A stretch of 64,000 nucleotides of DNA from Thelephora terrestris (taxonomy: Eukaryota > Basidiomycota > Agaricomycetes > Thelephorales > Thelephoraceae), in assembly GCA_015956445.1 (NCBI GenBank), contig WIUZ02000010.1, forward strand, positions 1,178,001-1,242,000, given 5' to 3'. Within the stretch, counting starts at the first letter, position 1, and every line of letters begins with the position of its first letter. This document shows, piece after piece, positions 46,232-58,373 of the stretch. Both the position numbers and the translations under genes were made by a program. A model generated the notes under the pieces. That model had not been told where the DNA came from, did not search any database, and saw only the letters and a list, made by a program, of their open reading frames with translations.

Positions 46232-48490
46232 CCGTCAAGACCTGGTCTGCCAGTACTCCTCAGCACTGGCAACCTCCTCCTCCGTCCCCTCCGAGGCATT
46301 CTCGTCGACTTCCTCGTCGACCATCTCGACGACCCGAGCTTCCTCCAGACGATGAGCGACGGCCAACTGAACCTCGGCGCGAAGGCGGTTCCTCGCTGAA
46401 TCGACCGTAGTCTGATCCAGAGTCCTCTGGACTGACCAACCCTCCACTCTCTCGGTCAGTTGAGCCACCAGGCGAACGGCCTCCGCTGCACGCTGGACCG
46501 ACAAGAGCGTAAGGTCGGTTAAGCCATTCACGTCGACGGACTCCACCGGAATCAGCTCGCCGCGATCCACGCGACACTGTAGCATCGTCGCATCGGAATA
46601 GGACGGTGGACTCAATGTCTCCACCCTGGCGGACAACGTTGGGATTGCTGGGACGCATGCGGTGCGCTGGACGAAGCGCCCCACGATAAGGAACCCACCG
46701 ACGAGCACGGATGGAACGCTGCCCACACACCGGAGAGATTGATGGAGGCGGAACCAGAACGGCTACCTCGTTCTCCCCTGCATACTCCAACTCCGGAGAA
46801 CTGCTGACCGGGTTAACCGCCGTCTCCTCGGACGTCTCGCGAACGACCTCCTCCCCGCCATCAGTATGCGCAGGTGTGCGGTACGACCCATCGGAAGCTA
46901 AGAAGGGATGTCAGTGGACAAGCCAAATATGTCAACCGACATCCCACCTATGGGAGAAGCCATCCGATCAGGAATCAACTCGTCTCCGGACTCGTCGCGA
47001 ACCGCAGCCACCGAACGAGTCACTGGGGGCAAGGGCACCTGGAATCAGTGATTACATCTGGATTACATGGTGAGTTCATGTGCACTTTTCAATGATTGTA
47101 ATCGCCGACTCCAGGTTGATTACATTTCAAATGTTACCTTGACATGCAATCCAGCCAATGTCCACCAATTACATTTGAAATGTTCTCTACAAATGTTTCT
47201 GGGATGTTTTTTACCTGTCGGCAAAAATGATACTGCAATGTAATCAACATGTCCTTCGATCGTCTAAGATGTAATATAAATGCGCTCAAAAACATGAGAT
47301 GTTTTCACAATGTGCCCACTGGGCACATTCAGGAAACATTGCTTGGGAACATGTTGAGGAAATTTCAAATGGAGTTGGTGGGCACAGTTGAATTACATGT
47401 CAAGGTAACATTTGAAATGTAATCAACCTGGAGTCGGCGATTACAATCATTGAAAAGTGCACATGAACTCACCATGTAATCAAGATGTAATCCCTGATTC
47501 CAGGTGCCCCTGCCCCCAGTGAGTGCGGCAATGGCACAACCGCTCACTCATGGACTCGACCCAAGCACCCAGCAATGGCAAGGCGTCGTCCAAGGTGTCA
47601 ACCTAGAAGCGGCGTGAGCTCTCTTGGGTAAAGACCAGGAGAAGTCGCACCGACCTTGGTGTCGAGCTCATTCAGAGCCCTTCTATGACGGTTGAGTCGT
47701 TGGTCGACCTCGATCAGGTCTCGTTGGATGGTGTCGTCCCGTTCCTTCAAGGACTCAACCAACCGGTTGTGTTCCTCGCGCATTGCCAGCATCTCGCTCT
47801 CAAACGTCACCCGAAGAGTGTCGTTCATAAGGAGGAGCGTTTTCTTCATGTCCAACGCCTCCGAGTACATCCTACGGGCGTCGTCTTTCGCCTCCTCCAC
47901 CTCACGCTTCAGCCGCTCATTCTAAGAAGTCAATCAGTGTCATCCCACAAGCGGGATGCACAGACCGACTCACCGCTTTCTGTTCCGTCCTCAATAGGAA
48001 CCAAAGGCGGTGACCGACGGCTGCTGTATAGTGTTGGGAGCGAGTCGCTCCAGGCCATCTTCCTTCTCCATTCCCCAGATCGTAGATTCCCATCTTCAGA
48101 AGACCCCACAACGATGACGCCACCGGAGTCTCCCATGGCATACGCAACTCGGTGTCAAACGTGACCCCGCGCATAGACTCCTGCAACTTGTGGTCAATCA
48201 AGTTGTGGTACCACAGCTCGTCGTCTATGGTCAAATAGCTGGGAGGCTTGGCTATCGTCGCCTCCAGCTGTCGGGCATCCACCTTGGCGGCGACCACGAA
48301 GATCTACGATACGATGTCAGTTGTTGCCAGCAAACGGCGACACGTGACGCCGCACCTCACGATAACTGGGGTACGCCACGTTGGCGTTCGGAAGGAAGTA
48401 ACTCTTGTTCTGCACGGAGCGAGGATCTGCAGACTCGATGGTAGCGGTGCTGTTCTCAGCACGGAAGACTCAATCGGAGATCATGGGCAT
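46232..48490 (-). pseudogene. Element A3 coiled-coil gene (early stop, hairpin insertion)
   Basis: ATG at 48488-48490; codon 7 is TGA as in A2. Coiled-coil, cysteine (LCHCRT side split by the hairpin), RGQRSIRARRW and EEYWQTRS segments follow in the same exon plan as A1. The hairpin interrupts the coding exon 26 bp from the position used in A2. Confidence 0.65.
47021..47521. mobile_element. 501-bp CACTA-like hairpin in A3
   Basis: CACTGGGGGCAAGGGCACC ends; AGT duplicated at 47018-47020 and 47522-47524. Confidence 0.88.
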
Positions 48491-51400
48491 AGTGGATGAG
48501 TAGTTGGTTGGTGGGATTGTTGATTTGGGAAGAAGGGAGTTTGATGGATCCAATGGCCGGTTCGCACTACGCTTTATTCGACCCTCGACAGCGCTCGCGC
48601 CCTATTCGCCATTGGCTCGGCCCATCGTTTCACCGGTCCAGACTCCTCATACATTCGCCCTCGACATTCAAGCCCCACTCGGTCCTTTGTTGTTCCGATC
48701 GGACGAGCTGACGCGTCGTCCTCTCATTGGTCAGTCTTCACATGTGATATTGTTCTTTGTCATTCCTTTCCCACACGACATCATGACCCCTTTCTTATTC
48801 TCTCACGAACCCTGACCCATTAGTCATTCCTTTATCATCTCTATTCTATACTCCGGGCCGCTTACTGTTCTTGCTTACTCTCGGCCCTTCTTTGCTCCAA
48901 GTTATTATTAGATAGGGTTATCTATGTCCCGGCCACTCTCCTATATAAGTACCAGTAGAGTAGCTGAGGACTCCCCATCTTTGATATCTCGGGAAGTCCT
49001 CTTCTCCTTGCAGCATCGGTGTATTTGCTGTAGGCCACTGAAGAGCTTATCGAGTAACTCCTTGAACCGTTCGCTCTCCTCTCTCACTCAGACTCGATCC
49101 TTAACCGGTGTTTGAAGCGAGCTCGGACACGACATCGAGTTCCGCACTGCTCTTTGGATCAAGACATCAGTTTGAGGCACCATCCTCGGGCTCTTGTATC
49201 TGCCCTCAGAAGACGATAGGGATTTACCTGATAGAGGCTCGGCACTCCTGCTGTGAATTCGGACAACCTACCGGAGAACGCTCGTCCATCGCGTTTTGGA
49301 CCACGTAGACTTTGGGTGGATATAGGGAAGTCGTTCCCCCTTTGCCCCATTGTTTCTTGTTGGTTGGAGTTGCGACTCACCAACAGCACTGGTACCTGAA
49401 GGGCGAAGAGTGGCCCTGACAGGATTGACCTGGGATGACGAGCTCTGGGTCCGTACGATGATCGCAGAGAAGGTAGCCTTCCAGATGAGGGGTAGGTTCA
49501 GGGAGCCGGAGCATCCAATCAAGAAGGAGCTTTGGTACACCCTGCAAAGGGGAATCTACGATCAGGACCTGTTGGAGCACGGAGCGACCGTTCCTCGGGC
49601 CGTCCGCCACGCCACCACTTCCACTAGTCTCTTGTGGTCGCTCATTCGGGAGGGGGAGAGCCGGGTAGGTTCTCCGTTTGAATATTCGAGTATGACTCTC
49701 GACTAATCAAACTGCCTAGGTAGAATGATTGGAGTGGGAGGTGAAAGAGGCGAAGGCAGACGTCCTTCGTTTGTCGGCGGAGGGACTTCAGATGAAGGAG
49801 ACCTTGGCCGCCTTCCAACAGGGAACAAATGAGGCATTGGAGGCAATGGTCGCCAACCATCAGGAGTTGATTGCCGGTTTAAAGGTTCGGGACAACAACA
49901 TCAAGGGGGCGTTGGCCAGAAGGGATGAAAAGGTAGCTTTCCTCATCTCGAAGACAAAATGAGGGAGGCTGACACTTCTCCTAGACGGAAGAACTCGAGA
50001 ACGTAGTGGCTGTGTTGACAGCGCAGGTCGAGTCCTTGCAGGACAAGACCTGCAACTGCAAAGAAGGTCCCAAATTGGTTGGTCAGGGGACAGCCGATGT
50101 TCCGTTCGAGTTGGAGTACGCCGACGAGGTGGTACTCCCATCTCCTAACCTGTCGTCCTATGCAACACCTCCGATCGAGAACTCGGTTCCCGTTCCGACT
50201 CCGGCTCCGGCTTCCACTTTGGCCGCATCCGATAAGGAGAACTGTGGGCGCTGCGCCTTGCAGCCGATCCATCAGTTGGTGAAGATCGAGGGTGAGGTCA
50301 TGGAGGTTGACCGAGCTGAAGATGCTCCGAGGGTCGCCGAGGTACGTCCGGTGACTAAGGGGCAACGTTGCAAACGCTCTCGACGCCGTCCCGCTCATCG
50401 TATGACCGCGTCGGCTAATCCTTACCCTCGACCAATTGAGTCGGATGGTGACCAGTCTGGTCGAGGTGAGGAGCGAGGATTCCGATATCGGGTCAACTGT
50501 CCTTACTGACAGGTCGAGTCAGAGATCCAACTCCGACACCAGCTTCACCTCGCAAGACAGGATCCCACCCAGGGGTCCGATGAGGGAGACGGAGGGTCGC
50601 TCGTTGACTACGTCGATAGTGCTGCCGAGCAGTCACCCGGTGATGGAGATGTGGGACCAGGTGTTCCGCAGTTCAGTGACATCTGGGAGGCTGATCAGTC
50701 CGCTCGAAGGCATCTCTTCTTATCGGCTTGAACTAGTCGTTCAGCTGAGTGCCAAAGACAGTGACACCATGTTTGGGGAGGTCCTTGCGAGAAGGGGCCA
50801 GTACTACGATCTCCGGGATGGACAGTTGATGACCTTTAGGCCTGCCGTAGATAGAGTTGACTTCTGATGGGACGATGATAGCACCGTATATAGCTCGTTG
50901 TGGATTCACTGGGAATAGTACGCGCGTGTGTGTGTTTTGAATGATTGGTGTGAAGGATAAGGAGTGTGAAGCATTCAAACATAAGAATTGGTAAGAAGAG
51001 TTCGAAGAAAGAGCATGTTATAAAAAGTTTAAAAATACCATGTTCCTGACAAAACCCCACCTAAACCGTACTTTGTTCGGTTTAACACGCAAGGGTTTAT
51101 CTCTACAACAGGATTTGATGACTCCACCAGGTGATTGACTGGACGCTCAAGGAGTTCTAATGTGAACGCTGAGGTTCTATAGTTACGAGGCGCAGTTGAC
51201 GCGCAGAGCGGGAGGGAGAGCAGATGGGGGGTGTCTTGGATCAAACAAGAAACTCTGACTTGTCCTTAACTGCAACTGGGCTGAGAAGGGCAGAGGATTT
51301 CCTGAGGTAACAAAACTAAGGTACTACGATACAGCCACAGCTGCTACTTATACTAAAGGAGTGGCCATGTCGTCAATACCCTAATATGCCCTTATCAAGC

Positions 51401-52272
51401 CCGAACAAAGGGAGATAAGGAGTGTGTGAATGCCAAGTAAGGGAAGCGAACAAGTATGACGCGTGGGAGAATAAAGGACAAAGGGCCTTACTAGCGTGTG
51501 AAGGATTGCGTAAAAGATAACGAATGTCCGCATGAAACATAGGGGTAAAGATAACACTAGTCCTAAAAGAAATAGGGGCATGGGGTCATGAAAGTTCGTA
51601 CCTGGGGATCACACCCAAGGGTCAGGTGAGAATCTTCTTGGATGCTTCCTTTGGAGAGGCCAAAGATAGAGACCATGCATCATCCCTTGTTGTCTGTAGG
51701 CGGTAACAGCATCACGGACTAGTGGCAACCTCAACGTGCGTCCAAACATGAGGAGGTCGGGCCTAGACTCATGGGACATGAGGGATTACAGATTCGCCGG
51801 TGTTTCACGCTAACGGCTACTTCCACATTCGCTTGGCTAACCAAAAGGAGTCTAAGGCACTCCTTCCGAATAATGGCGATTCCTTCCTCCGGTTAGGAGA
51901 CTGTGATGTGACTGTCCACGTGTGTGATCAGGGTCCAGGGTTGGTCGTTATCATGATGTCATAAATGAGTCATCAGGGTCGTAAAGGGGTTTGTAAAGGG
52001 GTTGTCAAGGTCATGAGACCTATTTTTAGTGCACGCGCGTTCTAGGCGTTCTGAAACGAAGTTCTTCCAAGGCCGTCCCGCAGGCCGAGGTGTCAGCTTG
52101 ATGTAGTAAGCCAACGATGATGGTACAGGGGCGGAAGTTGATGTGACCCGGACCAATGAGGTGCGTCGAGGGAAGTCACGTGAAGGATCACCGATCTAGG
52201 CTATAAGAAGGACGTCTTCTTGGAGCCATCCTTGATCAGCAACACCAGCAACTTCCCCATCATCTTACCAAC

Positions 52273-54849
52273 ATGTCTTTCCCAAACAACCACACCTACA
52301 AAGTTGCCAATGGGATCTCCACCATCTCTAGCATCGACCACCGTGCCGCCAACCGTAAGACCTACGCCAATGAGGCGGGGGTTCCCTATACCACAGATGA
52401 ACAGGTATGGGGGAGATCTAGGGCTTCTTGTGCTTGCGCTAACTTTCCCTCTAGGTAGAGGTTACGTTCTTTTGGTGTTGATGTCAAGCTAACGGCTTCT
52501 AGATCTTGGAGGTCGTCAAGCAGGTGGACGCAGAACGTCTCAGGGAGACGATCCCACATTTGATGGGGTTGACCTGGGACAACAAGCTCTGGGTCCGGTC
52601 CATGATCACCGAAAAGGTGATCTTCCAGATGCGGGGTAGGTTCGGGGAATTGGAGCATCCAATCAAGAAGGAGCTCTGGTACACCCTCCAAAGGGGGATC
52701 TACGATCAAGACCTATTGGAGCATGGGGCAACCGTTCCTCGGGCCATTCGCCATGCCACCGCTTCCACCACGTTGTTGTGGTTGCTCGTTCGAGAGGGGG
52801 AAAGCCGAGTAGGTTTTCCGTTTGGATATTCGAGTATGACTCTCGACTAACCAAACTGCCTAGGTCGAACATTTAGAGCGCGAGGTGAAGGAGGCTAAGG
52901 CAGACGTTCTTCGTCTGTCAGCGGAGGGTCTTCTGATGAAGGAGACTATGGCTGCCTTCCAGCAGGGGATGAACAAGGCATTGGCGGCGATGGTTGCCAA
53001 CCATCAAGAGTTGGTTGCCGGACTGAAGGTTTGGGATAATAACATCAAGGGGGCCTTTAATAGGAGGGACAATAAGGTAGCTTTCCTCATCTCGAAGACG
53101 AAATGAGGGAAGCTGACACTTTCTAGATGGAGGAACTCGAGGACTTGGTGTCCGTGTTGATGGCGCAGGTCGAGTCCTTGCAGGACAAGACCTGCAACTG
53201 CAAGGAAGGTCCCATCTTGGTTGGGCAGGGTACAGCTGATGTTCCGTTCGAGCTGGAGTATGCCGACAAGGTGGTACTCCCATTGCCTAACCCATCGTCC
53301 TACGCGACGCCTCCGATCGAGAACGCAGTTCCCGTTCCGACTCCGGCTCCGGCTTCGACTTTGGCCGAGTCCAACAAGGAGAACTGTCGGCTTTGCCTGT
53401 CGCAGCCAATCAGTCAACTGGTGAAGATCGAAGATGAGGTCATGGATGTTGACCGGGCTGAAGATGCTCCGAGGGCCTTTGAGGTACGTCCGGTAACCAA
53501 GGGGCAGCGTTGTAAACGCTCTCGACGCCGCCTTGCTCATTGCATGGCTCCTTCGGCTAATCCGTACCCTCGACCAGTTGAGTCAGATGGTGACCAGTTT
53601 GGTTGAGACGAGGGACGAGGATACCGATCACTGGGGGCAAGGGGTCAAATACCCGGTGGGTACATGCTGAATACATTGTGATCACAGTCAACAAGTGATC
53701 ACAATGTGCCCAGTGGGGAAAATTTGAATACATTCAAAATGTACCTGGCCATGTGAACCCAATGTGCCCAGTGGGCACATTTTGATTGCGATCACAATGT
53801 ACACATCAATGTGAACTCAATGTGCCTGCTGTGCACATTTTAATTTCTTTCACAATGTCCCCATCAATGTGTTCTCAATGTACCCAGCTCATTAAATAAT
53901 AGTTTCTTTCACAATGTTGTCCACAATGTGTCCAGCATGTGGCTGAGCCACTCATTCAAAATTCTTTCAAAGATTATCCAGTGATGTGTCCATAATGTCC
54001 CCAGGGGGTTCTTTTTGAAGTAATCACAATGTAATCACAATATTGTTCGATTTCATCAAGAACTTTCAAAGAAATCACTATCTGTATGGCTGTACACATT
54101 CTAGACACATCACTGGATACTTTGTGAAAGAATTTTAAATGAGTGGCTCAGCCACATGCTGGACACATTGTGGACAACATTGTGAAAGAAACTATTATGT
54201 AATGAGCTGGGTACATTGAGTTCACATTGATGTGTACATTGTGATTGCAATCAAAATGTCCCCAGTGGGCACATTGAGATCACATTGATGGGTACATTGT
54301 GATCGCAATCAAAATGTGCCCACTGGGCACATTGGGTTCACATGGCCAGGTACATTTTGAATGTATTCAAATTTTCCCCACTGGGAACATTGTGATCACT
54401 TTTTGACTGTAATCACAATGTATTCAGCATGTACCCACTGGATATTTGACCCCTTGCCCCCAGTGGATATCAAGTCAACTGTCCCTACCGAAAGGTTGAG
54501 TCGGAGGTCCAGCTCCGACACCAGCTTCATCTCGCAAGACAGGATCCCACCCAGGGGTCCGATGAGGGAGACGGAGGGTCGCTCTTCAACTACGTCGACA
54601 GTGCTGCCGAGCAATCACCCGGTGATGGAGATGTGGGACCAGGTGTTCCGCAGTTCGGTGACATCTGGGAGGCTGATCGGTCCGCTTGAAGGTATCTCTT
54701 CCTATCAGCTTGAACTCATCGTTCAGCTGAGCGCGGAAGATGGTGACGCCATGTTTGGAGAGATCCTTGCGAGGAGGGACCGGTTCTACGATCTCCGGGA
54801 TGGAACGCTGATGACCATGAGGCCTGCCGTAGATCGAGTTGACTTTTGA
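52273..54849 (+). pseudogene. Element B3 coiled-coil gene, interrupted by a hairpin
   Basis: The exon plan is as in B4: ATG 52273, exon 2 from 52503, third exon from 52864 (VEHLEREVKEAKADVLRL), fourth from 53127 (MEELEDLVSVLMAQVESLQ, KTCNCKEG). TGA at 53604-53606 replaces the CGA of other copies. The hairpin follows at 53629. The final frame after it reads ELIVQLSAEDGDAMFGEILARR to 54849. Confidence 0.65.
53629..54465. mobile_element. 837-bp CACTA-like hairpin in B3
   Basis: CACTGGGGGCAAGGGG ends; GAT duplicated at 53626-53628 and 54466-54468. Same length as the copy at 4720-5556, with high similarity through both arms. Confidence 0.88.
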
Positions 54850-56541
54850 TGGACTTGGATAGCACCATATATAGCCATGTTGTTACGATTCGCTGGGAAT
54901 GGTACGCGCATTTGTGTGTTTGAATGATTGGAGTGAAGGATAAGGAGTGTGAAGCATTCAAACATAAGAAATGGTAAGAAGAGTTCGAAGAAAGAGCGTG
55001 TTATAAAAAGTTTAAAAATACCATGTTCCTGACAAAGTTCTAGCTCCACCCCATACCTCTTCATCCAACTGGTATGGAACTCCCACCTCACAGGCATAGG
55101 CCTTGCGAGCGGCAGCACGGCGGTCAATATGGGAGATGGTGGAGATCCCATTAGCGACTTTGTAGGTGTGGTTGTTGGGGAAAGTCATTTTGGTAAGATG
55201 ATGGGGAAGTTGCTGGTGTTGCTGATCAAGGATGGCTCCAAGAAGACGTCCTTCTTATAGCCTAGATCGGTGATCCTTCACGTGAGCTACCTTGACGCAC
55301 CTCATTGGTCCGGGTCACATCAACTTCCGCCACTGTACCATCATCGTTGGCTTACTACATCAAGCTGACACCTCGGCCTGCGGGACGGCCTTGGAAGAAC
55401 TTTGTTCCGGAATGCCTAGAACATGCGCACCCTAAAAATAGGTCTCACGACCTTGACAACCCCTTTACAAACCCCTTTATGACCCTAATGACTCATTTAT
55501 GACATCACGATAACGACCAACCCTGGACCCTGATTACACACGTGGACAGTCACATCACAGTCTTCCTAACGGAAGGAAGGAATTGCTGTTAATCAATGGG
55601 AGTGCCTTTAGGCTCCTTTTGGTTAGCCAAGCGAATGTGGAAGTAGCCGTTAGCGCGAAATGCCGGCGAAGCATGTAATCCCTCATGTCCCATGAGTCTA
55701 GGCCCGACCTCCTCATGTTCGGATGTATGTTGGGGTTGCCACTAGTCCGTGATGCTGTTACTGCCTACAGACAACAAGGGATGATGCATGGTCCCAGATC
55801 TTGGAGCCGCTCGAAAATTGCACAAAGCAATGAGACATTTCCACCTGACCCTTGGGTGTGATCCCCAGGTATGAACTTTCATGACCCCATGCCCCTATTT
55901 CTTTTAGGACTAGTGTTATCTCTTATGCATTCCTTCACACGCTAGTAAGGCCCTTTGTCCTTTATTCTCCCACACATCATATTTGTTTGCTTCCCTTACT
56001 TAGTGTTCTCACACTCCTTATCTCCCTTTGTTCTATCTCAATAAGGGTATATTAGGGTTATTGACGTCATGGCCACTCTATTAGTATAAGTAGCAACTGT
56101 GGCTGTATCGTAGTACCTTAGTTTTGTTACCTCAGGAAATCCTCTGCCCTTCTCAGCCCAGTTGCAGTTAAGGCCAAGTCAGAGTTTCTTGTTTGAACAC
56201 AAGGCATCCCCCATCTGCTCTCCCTCCCGCTCTGCGTGTCAACTGTGCCTTGTAACTATAGAACCCCAGCATTCTGTCACGAACGCGTGACATAGTAGCC
56301 AAGATCTCACAAATAATTCAAGACATTGGTCTCATTCGCAGTAATAATAATACAAAGGTGACTAAAAGGAACTACAAACTTAGACAAGAACAAACGGGTC
56401 GATATCACATGAACAGTTCTGAGGAAGGGGGCAACGATGAGCGAAGTGGTGAGGGTTGTGAATACTTTCAGGACAATAAGACCACTCTCGCGTCACCGGA
56501 GCCAACACTCCCTACACCCCAACACATCATGAGATAAACTA

Positions 56542-57279
56542 TCATACATCTCTCGCCGCACGTCCGACAAGGCCTCGCTCACTAATGCGAACCCATAGCG
56601 GTCTTGGAGACCCGCCACCTCCACCTTCAACTTCATCCTCACCTGACGTGACTTGTCGGAGGGACGACAACGTTGACCAGAACGAGTCATCGGACTCTTG
56701 CGGGTCTTCTTCCTCTGGGACCTCTCCACCATCTGGCGAACTGGGGCAGGACTCCAGGGAGGGGATGGAGGGAGAGGAACGCCCTGATCCTGGCGGTGGC
56801 GAAGGGACGACTGGGGACTTGCAAGGGGGGTCGGTGCAATAAGCCCCGTGACATTGGTGTCCGAAATATCGGAAGAGAGATGCCTGGAAAGGTCCCCAAT
56901 GTTCCAAAGCAAAGTGAGAGAAGTCATCATTCAAGCTGTTCATGATGACGTACATGCGGTCCACCTGCTTCTCCAATTTCGCGATCCTATCCTCCCTATC
57001 CCTCTCCATGACGTCCAATAACTGAACGGCTCCAGGGTGTAGAGCCCGGACCACAGGCCCAGAAAGTCTGGGATCTTCGTAACCGGCCTGTTCCCAGAAC
57101 TCGGCAGGAGCGTTATGGGCGGTAAGGAAGTTGACGGCGACCTGATTGTCGTGGGCGATGTTGGCGGGAGTATCGTACAAGTGTTGCTCCACGTTGTAGG
57201 GAGCATCCGTCTCAAAGGACGGAGTGAAGGGGGTGGCGGCAGCGTTGAGGACGACATTGGCGGCAGCAAAAGCAGACAT
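56542..57279 (-). CDS. Element D coiled-coil protein
   Basis: 245 aa, single exon, open. No recognised family. The N-terminal third holds FLTAHNAPAEFWEQAGYEDPR. A coiled coil runs about residues 88-118 (MERDREDRIAKLEKQVDRMY). A cysteine/histidine patch reads CHGAYCTDPPC, near residue 145. The C-terminal half is proline/serine-rich and acidic (EVPEEEDPQESDD). Its place in the element, orientation against the outward promoter, and coiled coil followed by a cysteine motif match the A and B proteins. A TATA-like box lies about 90 bp upstream of the ATG. Function unknown. Confidence 0.6.
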   Translation of the reverse strand: MSAFAAANVVLNAAATPFTPSFETDAPYNVEQHLYDTPANIAHDNQVAVNFLTAHNAPAEFWEQAGYEDPRLSGPVVRALHPGAVQLLDVMERDREDRIAKLEKQVDRMYVIMNSLNDDFSHFALEHWGPFQASLFRYFGHQCHGAYCTDPPCKSPVVPSPPPGSGRSSPSIPSLESCPSSPDGGEVPEEEDPQESDDSFWSTLSSLRQVTSGEDEVEGGGGGSPRPLWVRISERGLVGRAARDV

Positions 57280-57365
57280 AGTAGCAGAGGATGGGAGAAG
57301 ATAGTACTGGTGTTTGGTGGGAGTGGAAAAGAGACGATGAGGGAAACGATCATTAATCCCCCTGA

Positions 57366-57373
57366 CTTAAATA
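57366..57373 (-). promoter_or_regulatory. TATA-like box of the D coiled-coil gene
   Basis: TATTTAAG on the minus strand, about 87 bp upstream of the ATG at 57279. Confidence 0.4.
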
Positions 57374-57480
57374 CATCCTGACTCAAGGAAAACCAGAAAG
57401 GGAAAACAAAAAAACCCATTATCCGTTAACGTCCCCATTAGGGTAAACGAACCCTCAACCCCAATCGAGATCCCATTAAT

Positions 57481-57625
57481 TCAGAGAAATCCCCATCGAT
57501 CAGGGGAAATCCCCACCACGCTTCTATTGCTGCCATGGATCCAGAGAAATCCCCATCGATCATGAGAAATCCCCATCACGCTTCTATTGCTACCACGAAA
57601 CACGAGAAATCCCTGAATGCTTCCA
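57481..57625. repeat. 60-bp tandem repeat in element D
   Basis: Two complete 60-bp units (57481-57540 and 57541-57600) and a partial third. They differ at a few positions and share AGAGAAATCCCCATCGAT and CGCTTCTATTGCT. They lie between the two divergent promoters, where enhancer repeats of an LTR U3 would sit. Confidence 0.75.
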
Positions 57626-57780
57626 TTGACCCGCGCCCCTATTGTTCCCGTATGAGTAATTACTATCGGTCGTCCTAAGTCCCCTCATTCTGACTCATCT
57701 GCCCTACCCTAAACTACGCACAGACCATGTTGACTCTTGTTTGACTCGTTGTAGAATAATGACTCCTGTAGAGGATTGGG

Positions 57781-57788
57781 TATATAAG
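57781..57788 (+). promoter_or_regulatory. Outward TATA box of element D
   Basis: TATATAAG facing the CTGACA end. AATAAA follows at about 57857, as in an LTR R region, then a plausible leader intron (GTAAGC to TTCTAG, about 57864-57912). Confidence 0.6.
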
Positions 57789-58373
57789 GAAGAGCGTTCG
57801 CTCCTTCTTTTCCCCATTCTCAATCTCTTCTGTACCTCTCTACCCTCAACTCGAATAAACAAGTAAGCTGAAGAATTCTCTTCACGCTTTACTCTTTCTG
57901 ATTCATTCTAGCAGGAATCCTCCTGCCAGTGTATGTTCAGCACCCCTAACCCTTTCCCCTCTACCAGTCCAACCCAGCGACCAGTTGTCCCTGACGCTAG
58001 AAGGTCTATCTGGGAGTATAAACTCATCAGAAGTCTTCAGGTAAACCGAACCGCTGTCAGGAACATGGTATTTTAAACTTTTTATAACACACTCTTTCTT
58101 CGAACTCTTCTTACCACTTCCTATGTTTTGAATGCTTCACACTCCTTATCCTTCACACCAATCATTCGAAACACACACACGCGCGTACTATTCCCAGCGA
58201 ATCCACAACGAGCTATACAAGTGCTATCCCAATCCCATCAAAAGTCGACTCTATCTACGGCAGGCCTGAAGGTCATCAACTGTCCATCCCGGAGATCGTA
58301 GTGCTGGCCCCTCCTCGCAAGAACCTCCCCGAACATGGCGTCACCATCTTCGGCACTCAGCTGAACGACTAGT

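Larger units (their letters stand above)
45985..49421 (-). mobile_element. Element A3 inside B2
   Basis: Minus-oriented; GGATT duplicated at 45980-45984 and 49422-49426; 2.9 kb once the hairpin at 47021-47521 is removed. It shares the early TGA of A2, so the two are close relatives. Confidence 0.9.
45685..50867 (+). pseudogene. Element B2 coiled-coil gene, interrupted by A3
   Basis: Exon 1 is 45685-45816. Exon 2 begins at 45918 and breaks after ETIPHLMG at the A3 insertion, then resumes at 49422 (TWDDELWVRTMIAEKV). The third exon carries TGA near 49725 at the start of the coiled coil. Another in-frame TGA near 50507 lies in what I take to be a 51-nt intron. Downstream parts to ADQSARRHLFLSA and the alternative frame QLSAKDSDTMFGEVLARRG are kept. 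Confidence 0.65.
44310..51051 (+). mobile_element. Element B2 with A3 nested
   Basis: TGTCAGGGCCACTCTACC to CATGTTCCTGACA; 3.3 kb without A3 (45985-49421). Flanks do not match: GACTC before and AAACC after. AAACC is also the B sequence at the point where the truncated B3 begins, so B2 probably inserted into B3 and lost its left flank by recombination between the two B 5' ends. Confidence 0.8.
51052..55034 (+). mobile_element. Element B3, 5'-truncated
   Basis: It begins inside the B 5' region (matching B1 about 155 bp from its start) directly after the end of B2, and ends CATGTTCCTGACA at 55034. An 837-bp hairpin is nested at 53629-54465. At 55035 it abuts an inverted, truncated B copy (B5). 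Confidence 0.8.
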
